Assembly: GCA_001044195.1 (NCBI GenBank)
Contig: LFCU01000259.1
Location: forward strand, 1-57,118
Source: Candidatus Achromatium palustre
Lineage (GTDB): Bacteria; Pseudomonadota; Gammaproteobacteria; Chromatiales; Chromatiaceae
DNA: 57,118 nt
Direction of reading: 5' to 3'
Of the stretch, positions 1-8,290 are shown piece after piece (the stretch's first letter is position 1; each line of letters begins with the position of its first letter). The notes beneath the pieces were generated by a model. It was not told the origin of the DNA. It worked only from the letters and a program-made list of their open reading frames with translations, and made no database searches. A program made the translations under genes and the position numbers.

Positions 1-1
1 T

Positions 2-424
2 AAAACTTATCAGCACAGGATAATTGCAAAGCTTAAAACCTGTCCTAAAGTAGTTAAATCCCTTGGTAAATCAATCCGCATAACATGGATTTTAAGTATG
101 GAATGGGTTAGTGTATGGAGACCACCGATTCCTGGTTGCACTCATCAAGCATATGTAGAGGGATCGCTAGGTAATGCTATATTGTGGTTCTCTGCCATAA
201 ATAAACCGTATCCGACACACTATATACGTCGAGTAATGATAAAGAAGAAATTAGTGCTGGCAATAATACCTACTGTAACATCTTGCTTGCATTTAGAAAT
301 AGATGCCCCAACAAATAGAAAAATTTCTTTAAAGCAATTATTGAAGCTTCAAAGAATGTCTCGTAAAAATGGTAGAATAATTATTGATGCACATCGCTGC
401 GAATTATACTTTAATGTGCAATAG
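2..424 (+). CDS. C-terminal part of an unidentified protein (5' end outside window)
   Basis: The reading frame is open from base 2 to a TAG at 422-424, so about 140 C-terminal residues of a longer gene are visible; the first internal ATG is at 98. I do not recognise a domain. The visible part is basic and has a hydrophobic stretch (residues around LVLAIIPTVTSCL). The frame is the same as that of the alpha-2-macroglobulin-like gene that starts 33 bases after the stop, and no stop lies between the TAG and that ATG. They are either two adjacent co-oriented genes or one gene split by a TAG. Function is unknown. Confidence 0.45.
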   Translation, partial: KTYQHRIIAKLKTCPKVVKSLGKSIRITWILSMEWVSVWRPPIPGCTHQAYVEGSLGNAILWFSAINKPYPTHYIRRVMIKKKLVLAIIPTVTSCLHLEIDAPTNRKISLKQLLKLQRMSRKNGRIIIDAHRCELYFNVQ

Positions 425-457
425 TCTATTCATATTAAAACAATTAGAAATAACTCT

Positions 458-3400
458 ATGCAATATTGGCCTAAAATTTCAATTGATGATGCCAAACGTG
501 CCCGACAGATGACAAAAGATGTACAGATTGGTAATTATTTTCTGTTTGTTAAGCATGATGCTGGTATAAGTCATCGCCTTAAGCGGCTTTTGAATAAATC
601 TTACGATAAAAAAGAAGTCTTGCCATTAATAGATACAGCAGTAACATTAGAAGGCGTAACTATTACGCCAACGTCTCGTGATTTTAAACATATCGGTTGC
701 GTAGTTACAGATCGTGATCTATATCGTGCTGAACAGGATACTGTACACATTTTTATTGCCTTGCCTATGACATCAGTACCTAAGTATCTAATGCTACAGA
801 TTAGCCATAATGGTAAACATTTTGATGGCCGACGAGTACAATTATCTAATGGTGTAGGTATAGAAGCTCTTGATAAGTTGTTACCTGGCGATTATTCCGT
901 ACAATTGTTTACACCAGAACATGGCATAGGGGAAATAGGGATACCAGTATCATTTACTGTTGCAGAATACAGTCTTGCACCTCTATCGGCACGTCTAGTT
1001 AAACATAATCTTAACCAGAAAACTAAAGCATTCACATTTGAACTAGCAGTAGAAAGTTATCAGTTGCCGTTTGCAGATAAATTAGTTGTAACGTTACTAG
1101 ATCAAGATATGGCAGTTGCAGAAATTACTCTTGATTCAGTATCTTCTGGATTTTATGCTGGCGAGTTGCAGATGGATGGTTTTGGACCATTTCGACTGCG
1201 TTTAATGGCTGTCGATGATGCAGAACGAGTAGCTGAAGTTGTGATCCCTGGTAGTAGAGCTACGGAACGGCAAGCATCTGTTATTAACGAGCTAGGGCAA
1301 ACTAGACTTTTTTCTATGATGCCGGAACCTAATGCGTTGCCAATACGCGGTGGTTATTTAACTGAAGGTGATTTCATTGCTGCACCATTGACAGTTGAGA
1401 AGATCGTTACTGACCAACGTCTTATCCAAGTAAATACTAAAATAGAATCAGTAGTCCTAATAAATTTAGATTTATTATCGGGCAAATATAAGGTACAAAA
1501 TGTTGGCGATGTTATGGCGGGAAACACTGTAACTGTAGCAACAGATAGCCATATGGCAACAGTATTTATCGGTGGTTTTGTTAATGGAGAGCCTTTTGAA
1601 GGTTACACTACTTTTATCCAGCCAGATCAATTGCAGCTAACAGTAACTACACCGAAAACTATTTGCCCCAAAGATAATTTAACTGTACAACTTAATTGCA
1701 CAAGTCCAGCCAAGCAAACGGTTCCAGTTTTGCTATGTGTGCGCGATGAACGTCTTACCGCTACTGACAAACCAGCAGTAAGTTTAGGTGCTGCTGCCAA
1801 GCGTAATTTTGATGCCGCTGTGGCAGATATGAACCAACATAGTTTTATCAGTCTACAAGATCAAATTCCTTATTTGACTAAGGCACTTATGCCTGTGCGT
1901 TCTGGGAGTGCCAATCTAAGTAGCGGATTCGGATTGTTTGATAATGATCTTGATGGAATGGTAGTGGGTGCCAGTGCTTCGGATTTTGATGATTTTCCAG
2001 GTGCTAGTCCAGGTGCTAGTCCAGGTGCTGGATTATTTGAGAATGATCTTGATACTTGTTATATGCCTGCAGATGCAGAAATCCAGTCTGAACCAATACG
2101 TGCTGAATTTCCAGAAATTCTATTCTACCAGATCATATCTGTTCAGGGTACTGAAAAAGTTACAATACCACTCAGCGATAGTTTAGGTACATTTACAGTT
2201 GAAGCCTTTGCTATGACTGCCACTGACTGGGTGCAGGATAATACTACTGTAGTTATCGATCAGCCAACACGTATTGACTTGGAACTGCCACCAGCAGTTT
2301 ACCATAAAGACCAAGTGATTGGTCGTCTTCATGCTGCAACTAGCTCCCAGCAAGCACGCATCACCTTAACCCTGGATAATAATATTGTTGCCCTATGCAA
2401 TGGTGATCCTATTGATGCTCTAAATATTAAGACACCAGTAGAATTAGAGTTTTATGCCAAACCAGGTGCTTATATTGCCAAGATAGAAGATAGTATTACC
2501 GGCGAAACAGATGCCATTGAAGTGCAAGTAGGGGAACCTGGTAAATTCAAATCTTATTCTAAGCAATTGGGCTTATTAATGAAGGACGAAGCCATTAGTT
2601 TAGATACTGATAAGGTATTGAAATTGCGAGTTTTACCAGCTATCGACACCTCCTTTAAAACGCTACTTACAGCAACTGCCGATTATACGTATTTATGTTG
2701 CGAACAAACTGCTGCGAAAATTTTAGCTGCAACCTTTATGTATCTTGCGGCTGAGACTGATCAACAACGTAAAACTGCTGAACAGATTATCGTGGCTGGT
2801 GTTGCCAGAGAAGAACAAATGTTCCAAGTAGGACAAGGTTTTGCAATGTATCCAGATTGCAATAACGTTAATGAATACTATAGCCAATTAGCAGTACGTT
2901 ACTTATGGAAATTAGATCAATTTGATAAGATCCAAGATATTTCTTATCGCTTACGTGAAGCGGTAAAAAAAGGAATAGCGCTAGCTAATCAAGCAGCACA
3001 AGCTCATCAAATGCAACGCATCCCTACCCAAATTAATAGCATTGAAGATGCCTATAATATGGCCGCAACTAAGAAAAATACAGCAGCCGTATCTCAATTT
3101 ATTACAGAATTAATAGATTTTTCCGGTAAAGAAGCAAAATTAACACAACCCAAACATGCCGTAGCTACACGGGTTATTTTAGCCTATGCTGCTGCTAGCT
3201 TAATCGCCCTTAATGACCTAGAACGAGGGATAAAATTAGCCAATCAAGTAACCCGTCAATTTAATGATCAAGGTCGACTCTATTCAACGGTAGATTCAGT
3301 AGCAGCCATTGCGTTAATGGTAGAGCTACGTCGGGCAAATATTATAACTGCTGTCGCAGGCAAGTTACGGATTAATGGCCAAGAGATGACAGCACTTGAA

Positions 3401-3838
3401 GCTACCCAATTAGTAGAGCCAATTGAATCAATTGAAGTACTGGATGGAGTTGCGGCAGTTGAAGTCACCCGCGTCTATGAAGAAGATTGGAATAACTTTA
3501 CCTATCAATTCCCAGTTACAATTGGATTTAAAGATGCTAATGGCGCAACCGTCCAACATTTTAAAGCTGGGGATCGAATCAAATTAGTAATCTCCTTACC
3601 TAAAGGCTACCAAGATGGCGATCTGGTACATGTTGCCTTACCTGCATGTTTATCTTGGATAAAAGGCGGGGGCAAAGTGAAGCGTTTTACCCTAGATTTT
3701 GCGGCTCAAAATGAATTACAAATCCCATTAGTTGTAACTTCTAAGATCGAAGGTAAACAGCATTTTGCAATCTGTGTTCGCAATATGTTTGAAGAAGAAC
3801 GGGCGACTAGTCCTGGATTGCTAACAGTTAGCGGATAA
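458..3838 (+). CDS. Alpha-2-macroglobulin-like protein with thioester motif
   Basis: This 1126-residue protein looks like a bacterial alpha-2-macroglobulin, a family thought to trap proteases that attack the envelope. The N-terminal two thirds are beta-rich and resemble stacked macroglobulin (MG) domains. A short PGAS-repeat linker (three PGA units near residues 512-522) with flanking FDNDLD/FENDLD motifs lies where the bait region would be. The thioester motif C-x-E-Q is present at residues 747-750 (CCEQ, followed by TAAK), then a helical thioester domain and a C-terminal beta domain, as in the family. It is shorter than the roughly 1600-residue E. coli YfhM, and I see no signal peptide or lipobox at the chosen start. 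No strong ribosome-binding site precedes the ATG, so the start is uncertain. The identification rests on the thioester and overall layout. Confidence 0.75.
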   Translation: MQYWPKISIDDAKRARQMTKDVQIGNYFLFVKHDAGISHRLKRLLNKSYDKKEVLPLIDTAVTLEGVTITPTSRDFKHIGCVVTDRDLYRAEQDTVHIFIALPMTSVPKYLMLQISHNGKHFDGRRVQLSNGVGIEALDKLLPGDYSVQLFTPEHGIGEIGIPVSFTVAEYSLAPLSARLVKHNLNQKTKAFTFELAVESYQLPFADKLVVTLLDQDMAVAEITLDSVSSGFYAGELQMDGFGPFRLRLMAVDDAERVAEVVIPGSRATERQASVINELGQTRLFSMMPEPNALPIRGGYLTEGDFIAAPLTVEKIVTDQRLIQVNTKIESVVLINLDLLSGKYKVQNVGDVMAGNTVTVATDSHMATVFIGGFVNGEPFEGYTTFIQPDQLQLTVTTPKTICPKDNLTVQLNCTSPAKQTVPVLLCVRDERLTATDKPAVSLGAAAKRNFDAAVADMNQHSFISLQDQIPYLTKALMPVRSGSANLSSGFGLFDNDLDGMVVGASASDFDDFPGASPGASPGAGLFENDLDTCYMPADAEIQSEPIRAEFPEILFYQIISVQGTEKVTIPLSDSLGTFTVEAFAMTATDWVQDNTTVVIDQPTRIDLELPPAVYHKDQVIGRLHAATSSQQARITLTLDNNIVALCNGDPIDALNIKTPVELEFYAKPGAYIAKIEDSITGETDAIEVQVGEPGKFKSYSKQLGLLMKDEAISLDTDKVLKLRVLPAIDTSFKTLLTATADYTYLCCEQTAAKILAATFMYLAAETDQQRKTAEQIIVAGVAREEQMFQVGQGFAMYPDCNNVNEYYSQLAVRYLWKLDQFDKIQDISYRLREAVKKGIALANQAAQAHQMQRIPTQINSIEDAYNMAATKKNTAAVSQFITELIDFSGKEAKLTQPKHAVATRVILAYAAASLIALNDLERGIKLANQVTRQFNDQGRLYSTVDSVAAIALMVELRRANIITAVAGKLRINGQEMTALEATQLVEPIESIEVLDGVAAVEVTRVYEEDWNNFTYQFPVTIGFKDANGATVQHFKAGDRIKLVISLPKGYQDGDLVHVALPACLSWIKGGGKVKRFTLDFAAQNELQIPLVVTSKIEGKQHFAICVRNMFEEERATSPGLLTVSG

Positions 3839-3842
3839 CAGT

Positions 3843-3880
3843 GTATGTTGGGTTGCCAAACAAACGGTAACCTAACCTAC
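3843..3880. repeat. Imperfect hairpin between the macroglobulin gene and the next gene
   Basis: The left arm (TTGGGTTGCC) and right arm (GGTAACCTAA) pair with one mismatch around a short A-rich loop, directly after the stop at 3838. It resembles the dispersed GTAGGTTGGGTT-type repeat seen at 8195 and 50774. It could act as a transcription terminator, but no T-run follows. Confidence 0.4.
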
Positions 3881-3916
3881 AATACTGATAACAGTGATTA
3901 TTAAGGATCCATAACT

Positions 3917-4870
3917 ATGTCAAATGATATAGCAAAAAATGCAGAATATGTAAAGATGGTTCGTCAACTACCGCGTCCTAATGCGATACAAACAGCATTG
4001 TTTGCATCTTATGTATCTAATGCCCATAGTTGGTATAAACATCTGCCTTTACATCCAAAAGTACCGTTTTATTTCTTTCTTGATCCTAATGTTGGTAAAA
4101 AAATTATTTACGATCAAGGGGGCAAAATTAGATTTGAAGAAGAAACCAGTGAGAGAGGATTTCACTATACCCATCAAACAACAAATAAATATCGTCAACG
4201 TTTTGGTTATTGGAATTACCATGCTGCTTATGGAACCTCTTTTTTATTACCCACAAAAAGCAATGAAATTAGCTCAACTGAATCCAGTATAGGCTTAAAA
4301 ATACTCAGTATTAAAGGTGAACAGTTAGAAATTCCCTCATCATTAATAGAAATTGGTACAGTTTATTTATCAGCATTTGTTCATCCGCATACTAATATTT
4401 ATCTCTGGATAAAGCGTAATCAACGACGGATATTAGAAAACGATCATTTTTTAACAACCTTAGCTCAGGCTCCCTCTATACTCCCTGAAGATTTACGTTT
4501 CGTATGGGCTGTTCTGAATACTGAAGGTTGGTATCCACAAAATGATAATAATCTTCTGATAAATAACGAGGTTTATCAGAATATTTTCAGCAAAATTAAT
4601 CAAAGTTTTTTGTATTTAGATGAAGATTTTTTGTATGATAAAAGCATCGAATTAAATATTCCATTTCCTAAGGTACTTCAAGCGGCAGAAATTGCTAGAA
4701 CATTTGAATCTAGATCTTCATCAATTAAATACAATAAAATTCAGCATGATAGCAAATATATACAGATAGAAGAAAATTTATTAAATCATTTGGTAATAGA
4801 AAGAATTAATCAATTAGAATCTATGCAAAAGGCTATGAATACTTTTTTAGATGCAATTTATAACTGTTAA
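3917..4870 (+). CDS. Hypothetical protein, 317 residues
   Basis: I do not recognise this protein. It has no signal peptide, membrane segment or classical catalytic motif. The N-terminal third is rich in aromatic residues (a segment around SWYKHLP, then FYFFLDP), and the C-terminal 80 residues look helical. An AAGGA ribosome-binding site lies 9 bases before the ATG, which supports the start. It follows the macroglobulin-like gene on the same strand after a 78-base gap with a hairpin, so a functional link is possible but unproven. Base composition is like its neighbours. Confidence 0.7.
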   Translation: MSNDIAKNAEYVKMVRQLPRPNAIQTALFASYVSNAHSWYKHLPLHPKVPFYFFLDPNVGKKIIYDQGGKIRFEEETSERGFHYTHQTTNKYRQRFGYWNYHAAYGTSFLLPTKSNEISSTESSIGLKILSIKGEQLEIPSSLIEIGTVYLSAFVHPHTNIYLWIKRNQRRILENDHFLTTLAQAPSILPEDLRFVWAVLNTEGWYPQNDNNLLINNEVYQNIFSKINQSFLYLDEDFLYDKSIELNIPFPKVLQAAEIARTFESRSSSIKYNKIQHDSKYIQIEENLLNHLVIERINQLESMQKAMNTFLDAIYNC

Positions 4871-4895
4871 AATCTTCAATTCTACTCTTAAATTT

Positions 4896-5221
4896 GGTTG
4901 TGGCCCAAAGGTTAGTGATATGATATACTACGTGCTGTTTCTTATACCGATTTTTGGGATTCTTACAATGCAATATTTCCATCCAAAAGATATCATGCAG
5001 TAGGCAAAAATACTGGCAGAACTAATTGCATTGAAAGATTCAATTGCACTTTAAGACAGAGAGTGTCACGTTTAGTCAGAAAGACACTCGCATTTTCTAA
5101 AAAGTTGACAAACCATATTGGTGCCATTTGGAATTTTGTTCATCATTATAATTCAACTGTTGCTCGTGAATAGCTTTTATAAATCAATCAATTAAAAATC
5201 ACTAACCTTTGGGCCACAACC
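4896..5221 (+). mobile_element. IS1-family element, internally deleted (326 bp)
   Basis: Perfect 24-bp terminal inverted repeats at 4896-4919 and 5198-5221 (outer ends GGTTGTGGCCC) bound a 326-bp unit. The interior encodes only the C-terminal part of an IS1-type transposase running straight up to the right end; the 5' part of the transposase is missing. The 8-9 bases flanking each end do not match, so no target duplication remains. A related solo element without coding sequence lies at 30093-30184. Confidence 0.8.
4922..5173 (+). pseudogene. IS1-family transposase (InsB-like), C-terminal remnant
   Basis: One frame from 4922 to the TAG at 5171-5173 reads as about 83 residues of an IS1-type DDE transposase C-terminus. 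The diagnostic stretches are YTDFWDSY, then RYHAVGK, TNCIERFNCTLRQR, RLVRKTLAFSKK and IWNFVHHYN. The N-terminal zinc/HTH part and the upstream catalytic residues are absent and there is no start codon. It cannot encode a working transposase but could be mobilised by a complete relative elsewhere in the genome. Confidence 0.85.
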
Positions 5222-5223
5222 AT

Positions 5224-5267
5224 ATAATTATGATGTTATATTCAAACATCAGACTGAACCAGTCCCA
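5224..5267 (-). repeat. 44-bp end of a dispersed element (second copy at 45564)
   Basis: These 44 bases are an exact reverse complement of 45564-45607. At the distant site they form the left end of a 227-bp inverted-repeat element whose ends read (T)GGGACTGGTTCAGTCT. Here only that one end survives, and the IS1-type element at 4896-5221 lies two bases away. Confidence 0.75.
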
Positions 5268-5270
5268 TAA

Positions 5271-5301
5271 GGCGGGATTCGTGTTGCTTCTCCCACCCTA
5301 C
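5271..5301. repeat. GGCGGGAT...CCCACCCTAC palindromic repeat unit
   Basis: This short imperfect palindrome (GGCGGGATTCG ... TCCCACCCTAC) belongs to the same dispersed type as the 30-bp arms at 54765-54794 and 55002-55031. Confidence 0.45.
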
Positions 5302-5339
5302 AAGCTAGGCATCAGGTTTACCTGTTTGTTAGCTAAACC

Positions 5340-5693
5340 CTATGCGATTTCTGGACCATTTTTTTGCAAGTTATCGTTTATATCACCAAAAAGACGATTC
5401 AGATACCTGTTATAGAAATTGAAAATATCTCCGCCGATAAAATCTTGTGACTTTGTTTGAGCTGTAACTTTACACCCTTTTACATCTGGCTCTATAACTA
5501 TAGTCAGACTTGTACTTAAAAGCAGGGTCCAAATATATGGCTTTATAAGAGTTTTGATAACATTCTCACTAGTTAATGCGGTGTCTACGTATCTATAAGT
5601 GGAATACTTACGTTTTAGAGCTATGAGAATAGTCCTCTTTACGGACTCACAACTAGCGTTATAGATTTCCACCCTATCTCTTATGCAGGACAT
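5340..5693 (-). CDS. Small hypothetical protein, 117 residues
   Basis: The ATG at 5693 is preceded by a very good ribosome-binding site (AGGAGG, 9 bases upstream), which argues that this is a real gene despite its small size. The product alternates charged and hydrophobic beta-like segments around a central hydrophobic stretch (YIWTLLLSTSLTIVIEP), followed by a region resembling small proteins of the form 'sugar/lipid-binding beta sheet plus C-terminal helix'. I recognise no family. It is the last gene of the minus-strand polysaccharide locus, 61 bases after a glycosyltransferase-like gene, and a link to that locus is only positional. Confidence 0.55.
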   Translation of the reverse strand: MSCIRDRVEIYNASCESVKRTILIALKRKYSTYRYVDTALTSENVIKTLIKPYIWTLLLSTSLTIVIEPDVKGCKVTAQTKSQDFIGGDIFNFYNRYLNRLFGDINDNLQKNGPEIA

Positions 5694-5754
5694 TCCTCAG
5701 TCCTCCTAGCTATATTATTATCACGCTAATTTGCTTTTATATTAATAGGTTGCA

Positions 5755-6492
5755 TTAGTCTCCTAATGCTGGTAGGCATTTTTTAAAGTCTTCCGCTGAT
5801 TTATGAGGATGTGTAACAGCATAACGTAAATCGTGGTTTTCTGGCGATATTTTCCACTCACTTTTGATTTCTGGCCAATCAAGTACCTTAATACCCATCT
5901 GTTTACAGGCCCAGCCAACAGTCCAGTCGATACTGGTCAAGCCTGATACCATAGGACGAGGGCGCAGCTTTTCATTAAGTACCCAAGGTGGTGGGCGTTG
6001 TGCCAAAGCGGGGTCAAGGAAGAAGTTGGAATCATAGAAGCGTTGTGCTACATCTTTTGTAATGCCAAGACAACCCCCTTGAATAGAAGGTAGGCTGATG
6101 GGTTCATTTTCCCAGGTACCTTGTTTTCTGCCAAATACGCAAGGTTCATTTGGCAAGCTATTAAATGGGTGAGCAATGCAGGTATCTGGATCAATTTTAA
6201 ATAGATAAGGGGTGGGATGTTTCAAAAATAGGCGCAACATTTCATGGACTATCTGGCCGCCTTTTTCTAAAGGCATGAGACGTTCGCCATAGTAGCATTG
6301 TGCGTTATAATGGTTTGCTACTTGGGCAATTTTTGGATCAGAATCGCCATCTGTGCGTAGAATAACATTGGTGTCGGGATAAACCCTGCGTAATTGATTA
6401 AGACATACGTCTAGTAGTTCTACATCTTTATACACATTAAGATAGAAGGTTAAATCCGTCAATAGAGGCGAAGTGATTTGGATAGTTTGCAT
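5755..6492 (-). CDS. Glycosyltransferase-like protein (GT-A fold), 245 residues
   Basis: The sequence looks like a GT-A nucleotide-diphospho-sugar transferase. It has an N-terminal beta-alpha segment ending in RTDGDSD, and a DPDT motif (residues about 98-101, in FKIDPDT) that fits the metal-binding D-x-D. A later IDWTVGWACKQMGI segment resembles the acceptor-side region of such enzymes. There is no membrane segment, so it is probably cytoplasmic, adding a sugar to a lipid-linked repeat unit. It lies at the downstream end of the locus beside two clearer family 2 glycosyltransferases. Family assignment is weaker than for those two and the substrate is unknown. Confidence 0.65.
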   Translation of the reverse strand: MQTIQITSPLLTDLTFYLNVYKDVELLDVCLNQLRRVYPDTNVILRTDGDSDPKIAQVANHYNAQCYYGERLMPLEKGGQIVHEMLRLFLKHPTPYLFKIDPDTCIAHPFNSLPNEPCVFGRKQGTWENEPISLPSIQGGCLGITKDVAQRFYDSNFFLDPALAQRPPPWVLNEKLRPRPMVSGLTSIDWTVGWACKQMGIKVLDWPEIKSEWKISPENHDLRYAVTHPHKSAEDFKKCLPALGD

Positions 6493-6557
6493 GAAATGGA
6501 TTCCTAGTGTTAATTGGTATCAACATAGCTATTTATATAGATGATTCATAGTTTTGC

Positions 6558-7286
6558 CTAAGTTGGGTACAAAGCTGGCCTGGGGCGTACCGTACTATCT
6601 AGGTAATTCTTAACATCGGTACGCTGTCCTGGAGTACAGGCTATATTATTGGGGTGTACTCGATACCACATTATAGGGCGTTCATTCATAAAACTTTGCA
6701 AATTGTTATGTACACACAACTCTAGTAATGGAGTAAAGAGGGCAAAATCAGTACAGCGAGTAAAAAAGTTGCCAGCATTATCCTTGTAGCTTAACAGGTT
6801 TGGGTCTTGTGCCAAAAATTGCGCATATAGTCCATAGCGGAAACTGCACAGATGATAGCCGCGCCAGTCATAATCACGATTAAAGTTTTCATAGCTATAG
6901 GGATAGGTACAACCTTTTTTGCCTGTACTATAATAAAAGTTGCCATATCCAAGCTGATAATCTTGCTGATATTGGGTAGCGAGATAATCTAGCGCACCAT
7001 CATCTAGCAAGCAATCATCGCTGTCTAGCAATACCATAATGTCGTCAGGTTGACGCTGCTGATGGGTAATACCATGATAACGGCTAAATAATGGCCCATA
7101 CCGCTTGGAATTACTAATCAAGGTGATGCGATCATCTTTAGGAATTAGTTTAACAGTATCATTGGTACTGGCATCGTTGATATAAATAATTTCCCAGTTT
7201 TGATAAGTTTGGCGGCGAATAGATTCGTAGTGTTCCAGAATATAGTCGCCATGATTATGGAATGGACTAATAAAATGAAATTTCAT
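6558..7286 (-). CDS. Family 2 glycosyltransferase, 242 residues
   Basis: This is a typical GT2 enzyme. The N-terminus FHFISPFHNHGDYI is followed by ESIRRQTYQNWEIIYINDAS (nucleotide-binding core), and the metal-binding motif appears as LLDSDDCL near residue 90. The length is at the short end of GT2. It probably transfers one sugar during repeat-unit assembly on the cytoplasmic face of the membrane; donor and acceptor cannot be predicted. It sits between two other glycosyltransferase genes on the same strand with gaps of 44-65 bases, which suggests co-transcription. Confidence 0.88.
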   Translation of the reverse strand: MKFHFISPFHNHGDYILEHYESIRRQTYQNWEIIYINDASTNDTVKLIPKDDRITLISNSKRYGPLFSRYHGITHQQRQPDDIMVLLDSDDCLLDDGALDYLATQYQQDYQLGYGNFYYSTGKKGCTYPYSYENFNRDYDWRGYHLCSFRYGLYAQFLAQDPNLLSYKDNAGNFFTRCTDFALFTPLLELCVHNNLQSFMNERPIMWYRVHPNNIACTPGQRTDVKNYLDSTVRPRPALYPT

Positions 7287-7330
7287 TTTACTTCTAAAAT
7301 TTTATGTAAAAAGTATAAGCTATCTCTGTA

Positions 7331-8155
7331 TTAGCAATATTGAATAACTTCGCATTCACTGAATCGTTTGATATCTTCTTGGTAAGTACCCAAAAAATTC
7401 CCTTTATCATACCGTGCCAGCCCAATTTCATATGCTGCCCGGTTGCTTTTATGCCGATCTTGAATTTCGTAATGCTGCACCCGTTCTGCATCACCATGTG
7501 ATAAATGAGTGAAGAATCCTTGTAACATCGGTTTTGCTCCCAATGTCGCTTGGAGCCGAATCACTAAATCAGTATCTTCCCAACCCCAGCCCTCAAAAAC
7601 TGAATTATAGCCGTTGATGGCAAGCAACATGGATTTATGGATAAACATTAGTCCTTTTCCAGCACGTGTGCCGTTTTCTCTATTTATGGCTTGATTGAAG
7701 GTTTCAACCGAACGGCCATTATCAAATGTTAGTCCCAACCCCATGCGAATATGGGTTATAGTTCCTGTTTTACGATACCATTCTCCATCAGTCTCAAATA
7801 CACCTTCTGGGTTGATAAAGACGTTATCATGATTATTTAAAAGCTGTACATTATCTTTGATAACGGTGCTATCTACTAATATATCACAGTCACATAAAAA
7901 TAGCAGATCATGACTTGCATAATGGATACCAATATTGCGAGTTGCCGATAGATTAAAATAGGGAATCCCTGTCAGGTTAATGATTTTGATATGTTGCCGA
8001 TTTTGCTGCGGAATCAGGCTATCTAGCAATGTATAATCACCACCAAAATTGACAATAACGATTTCACCTTGTAGTTCATCGGCAGCTTCATAAAACTTTA
8101 CGATAGTTGATGCAAGTTGTGGCCGATCCCGCCACGGGATAATGATAGAAAGCAT
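7331..8155 (-). CDS. Glycosyltransferase with galactosyltransferase-type C-terminal domain, 274 residues
   Basis: The N-terminal GT2 domain starts SIIIPWRDRPQLASTIV and carries a metal-binding-like LFLCDCDILVD motif at about residue 90. The C-terminal part has GWGWEDTDLVIRL, the motif shared by beta-1,4-galactosyltransferases and polypeptide GalNAc-transferases, where Asp/Glu residues position the acceptor sugar. That pairing points to a retaining or inverting hexosyl- or HexNAc-transferase of this superfamily; the exact sugar is unknown. It lies between the ABC exporter gene (gap about 135 bases, occupied by a repeat) and the next glycosyltransferase. Confidence 0.85.
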   Translation of the reverse strand: MLSIIIPWRDRPQLASTIVKFYEAADELQGEIVIVNFGGDYTLLDSLIPQQNRQHIKIINLTGIPYFNLSATRNIGIHYASHDLLFLCDCDILVDSTVIKDNVQLLNNHDNVFINPEGVFETDGEWYRKTGTITHIRMGLGLTFDNGRSVETFNQAINRENGTRAGKGLMFIHKSMLLAINGYNSVFEGWGWEDTDLVIRLQATLGAKPMLQGFFTHLSHGDAERVQHYEIQDRHKSNRAAYEIGLARYDKGNFLGTYQEDIKRFSECEVIQYC

Positions 8156-8194
8156 TGAGTAAACCTTAATATGTTAACTAAATAGTATTCAAGA

Positions 8195-8290
8195 TGTAGG
8201 TTGGGTAGAGCGAAGCGAAACCCATCATTCAAAAAGATCAATATATTGATAGGGGTTTCTTCATTCGCTTTGCTCATTGCGTTCTACCCA
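8195..8290. repeat. Palindromic GTAGGTTGGGT-type repeat (96 bp)
   Basis: The left arm GTAGGTTGGGTAGAGCGAAG with GCGAAACCC and the right arm GGGTTTC...GCTTTGC...GTTCTACCCA form a long imperfect inverted repeat in the gap upstream of 8155. Its right end reaches the 3' end of the ABC exporter gene, whose stop is at 8291. Similar arms occur singly at 50774-50806. It could terminate transcription or mark a miniature element. Confidence 0.6.

Noticed and set aside
7294-7497. 67-codon minus-strand frame at the end of the galactosyltransferase-like gene
   Set aside because: Mostly overlaps the real gene in another frame and has no domain.
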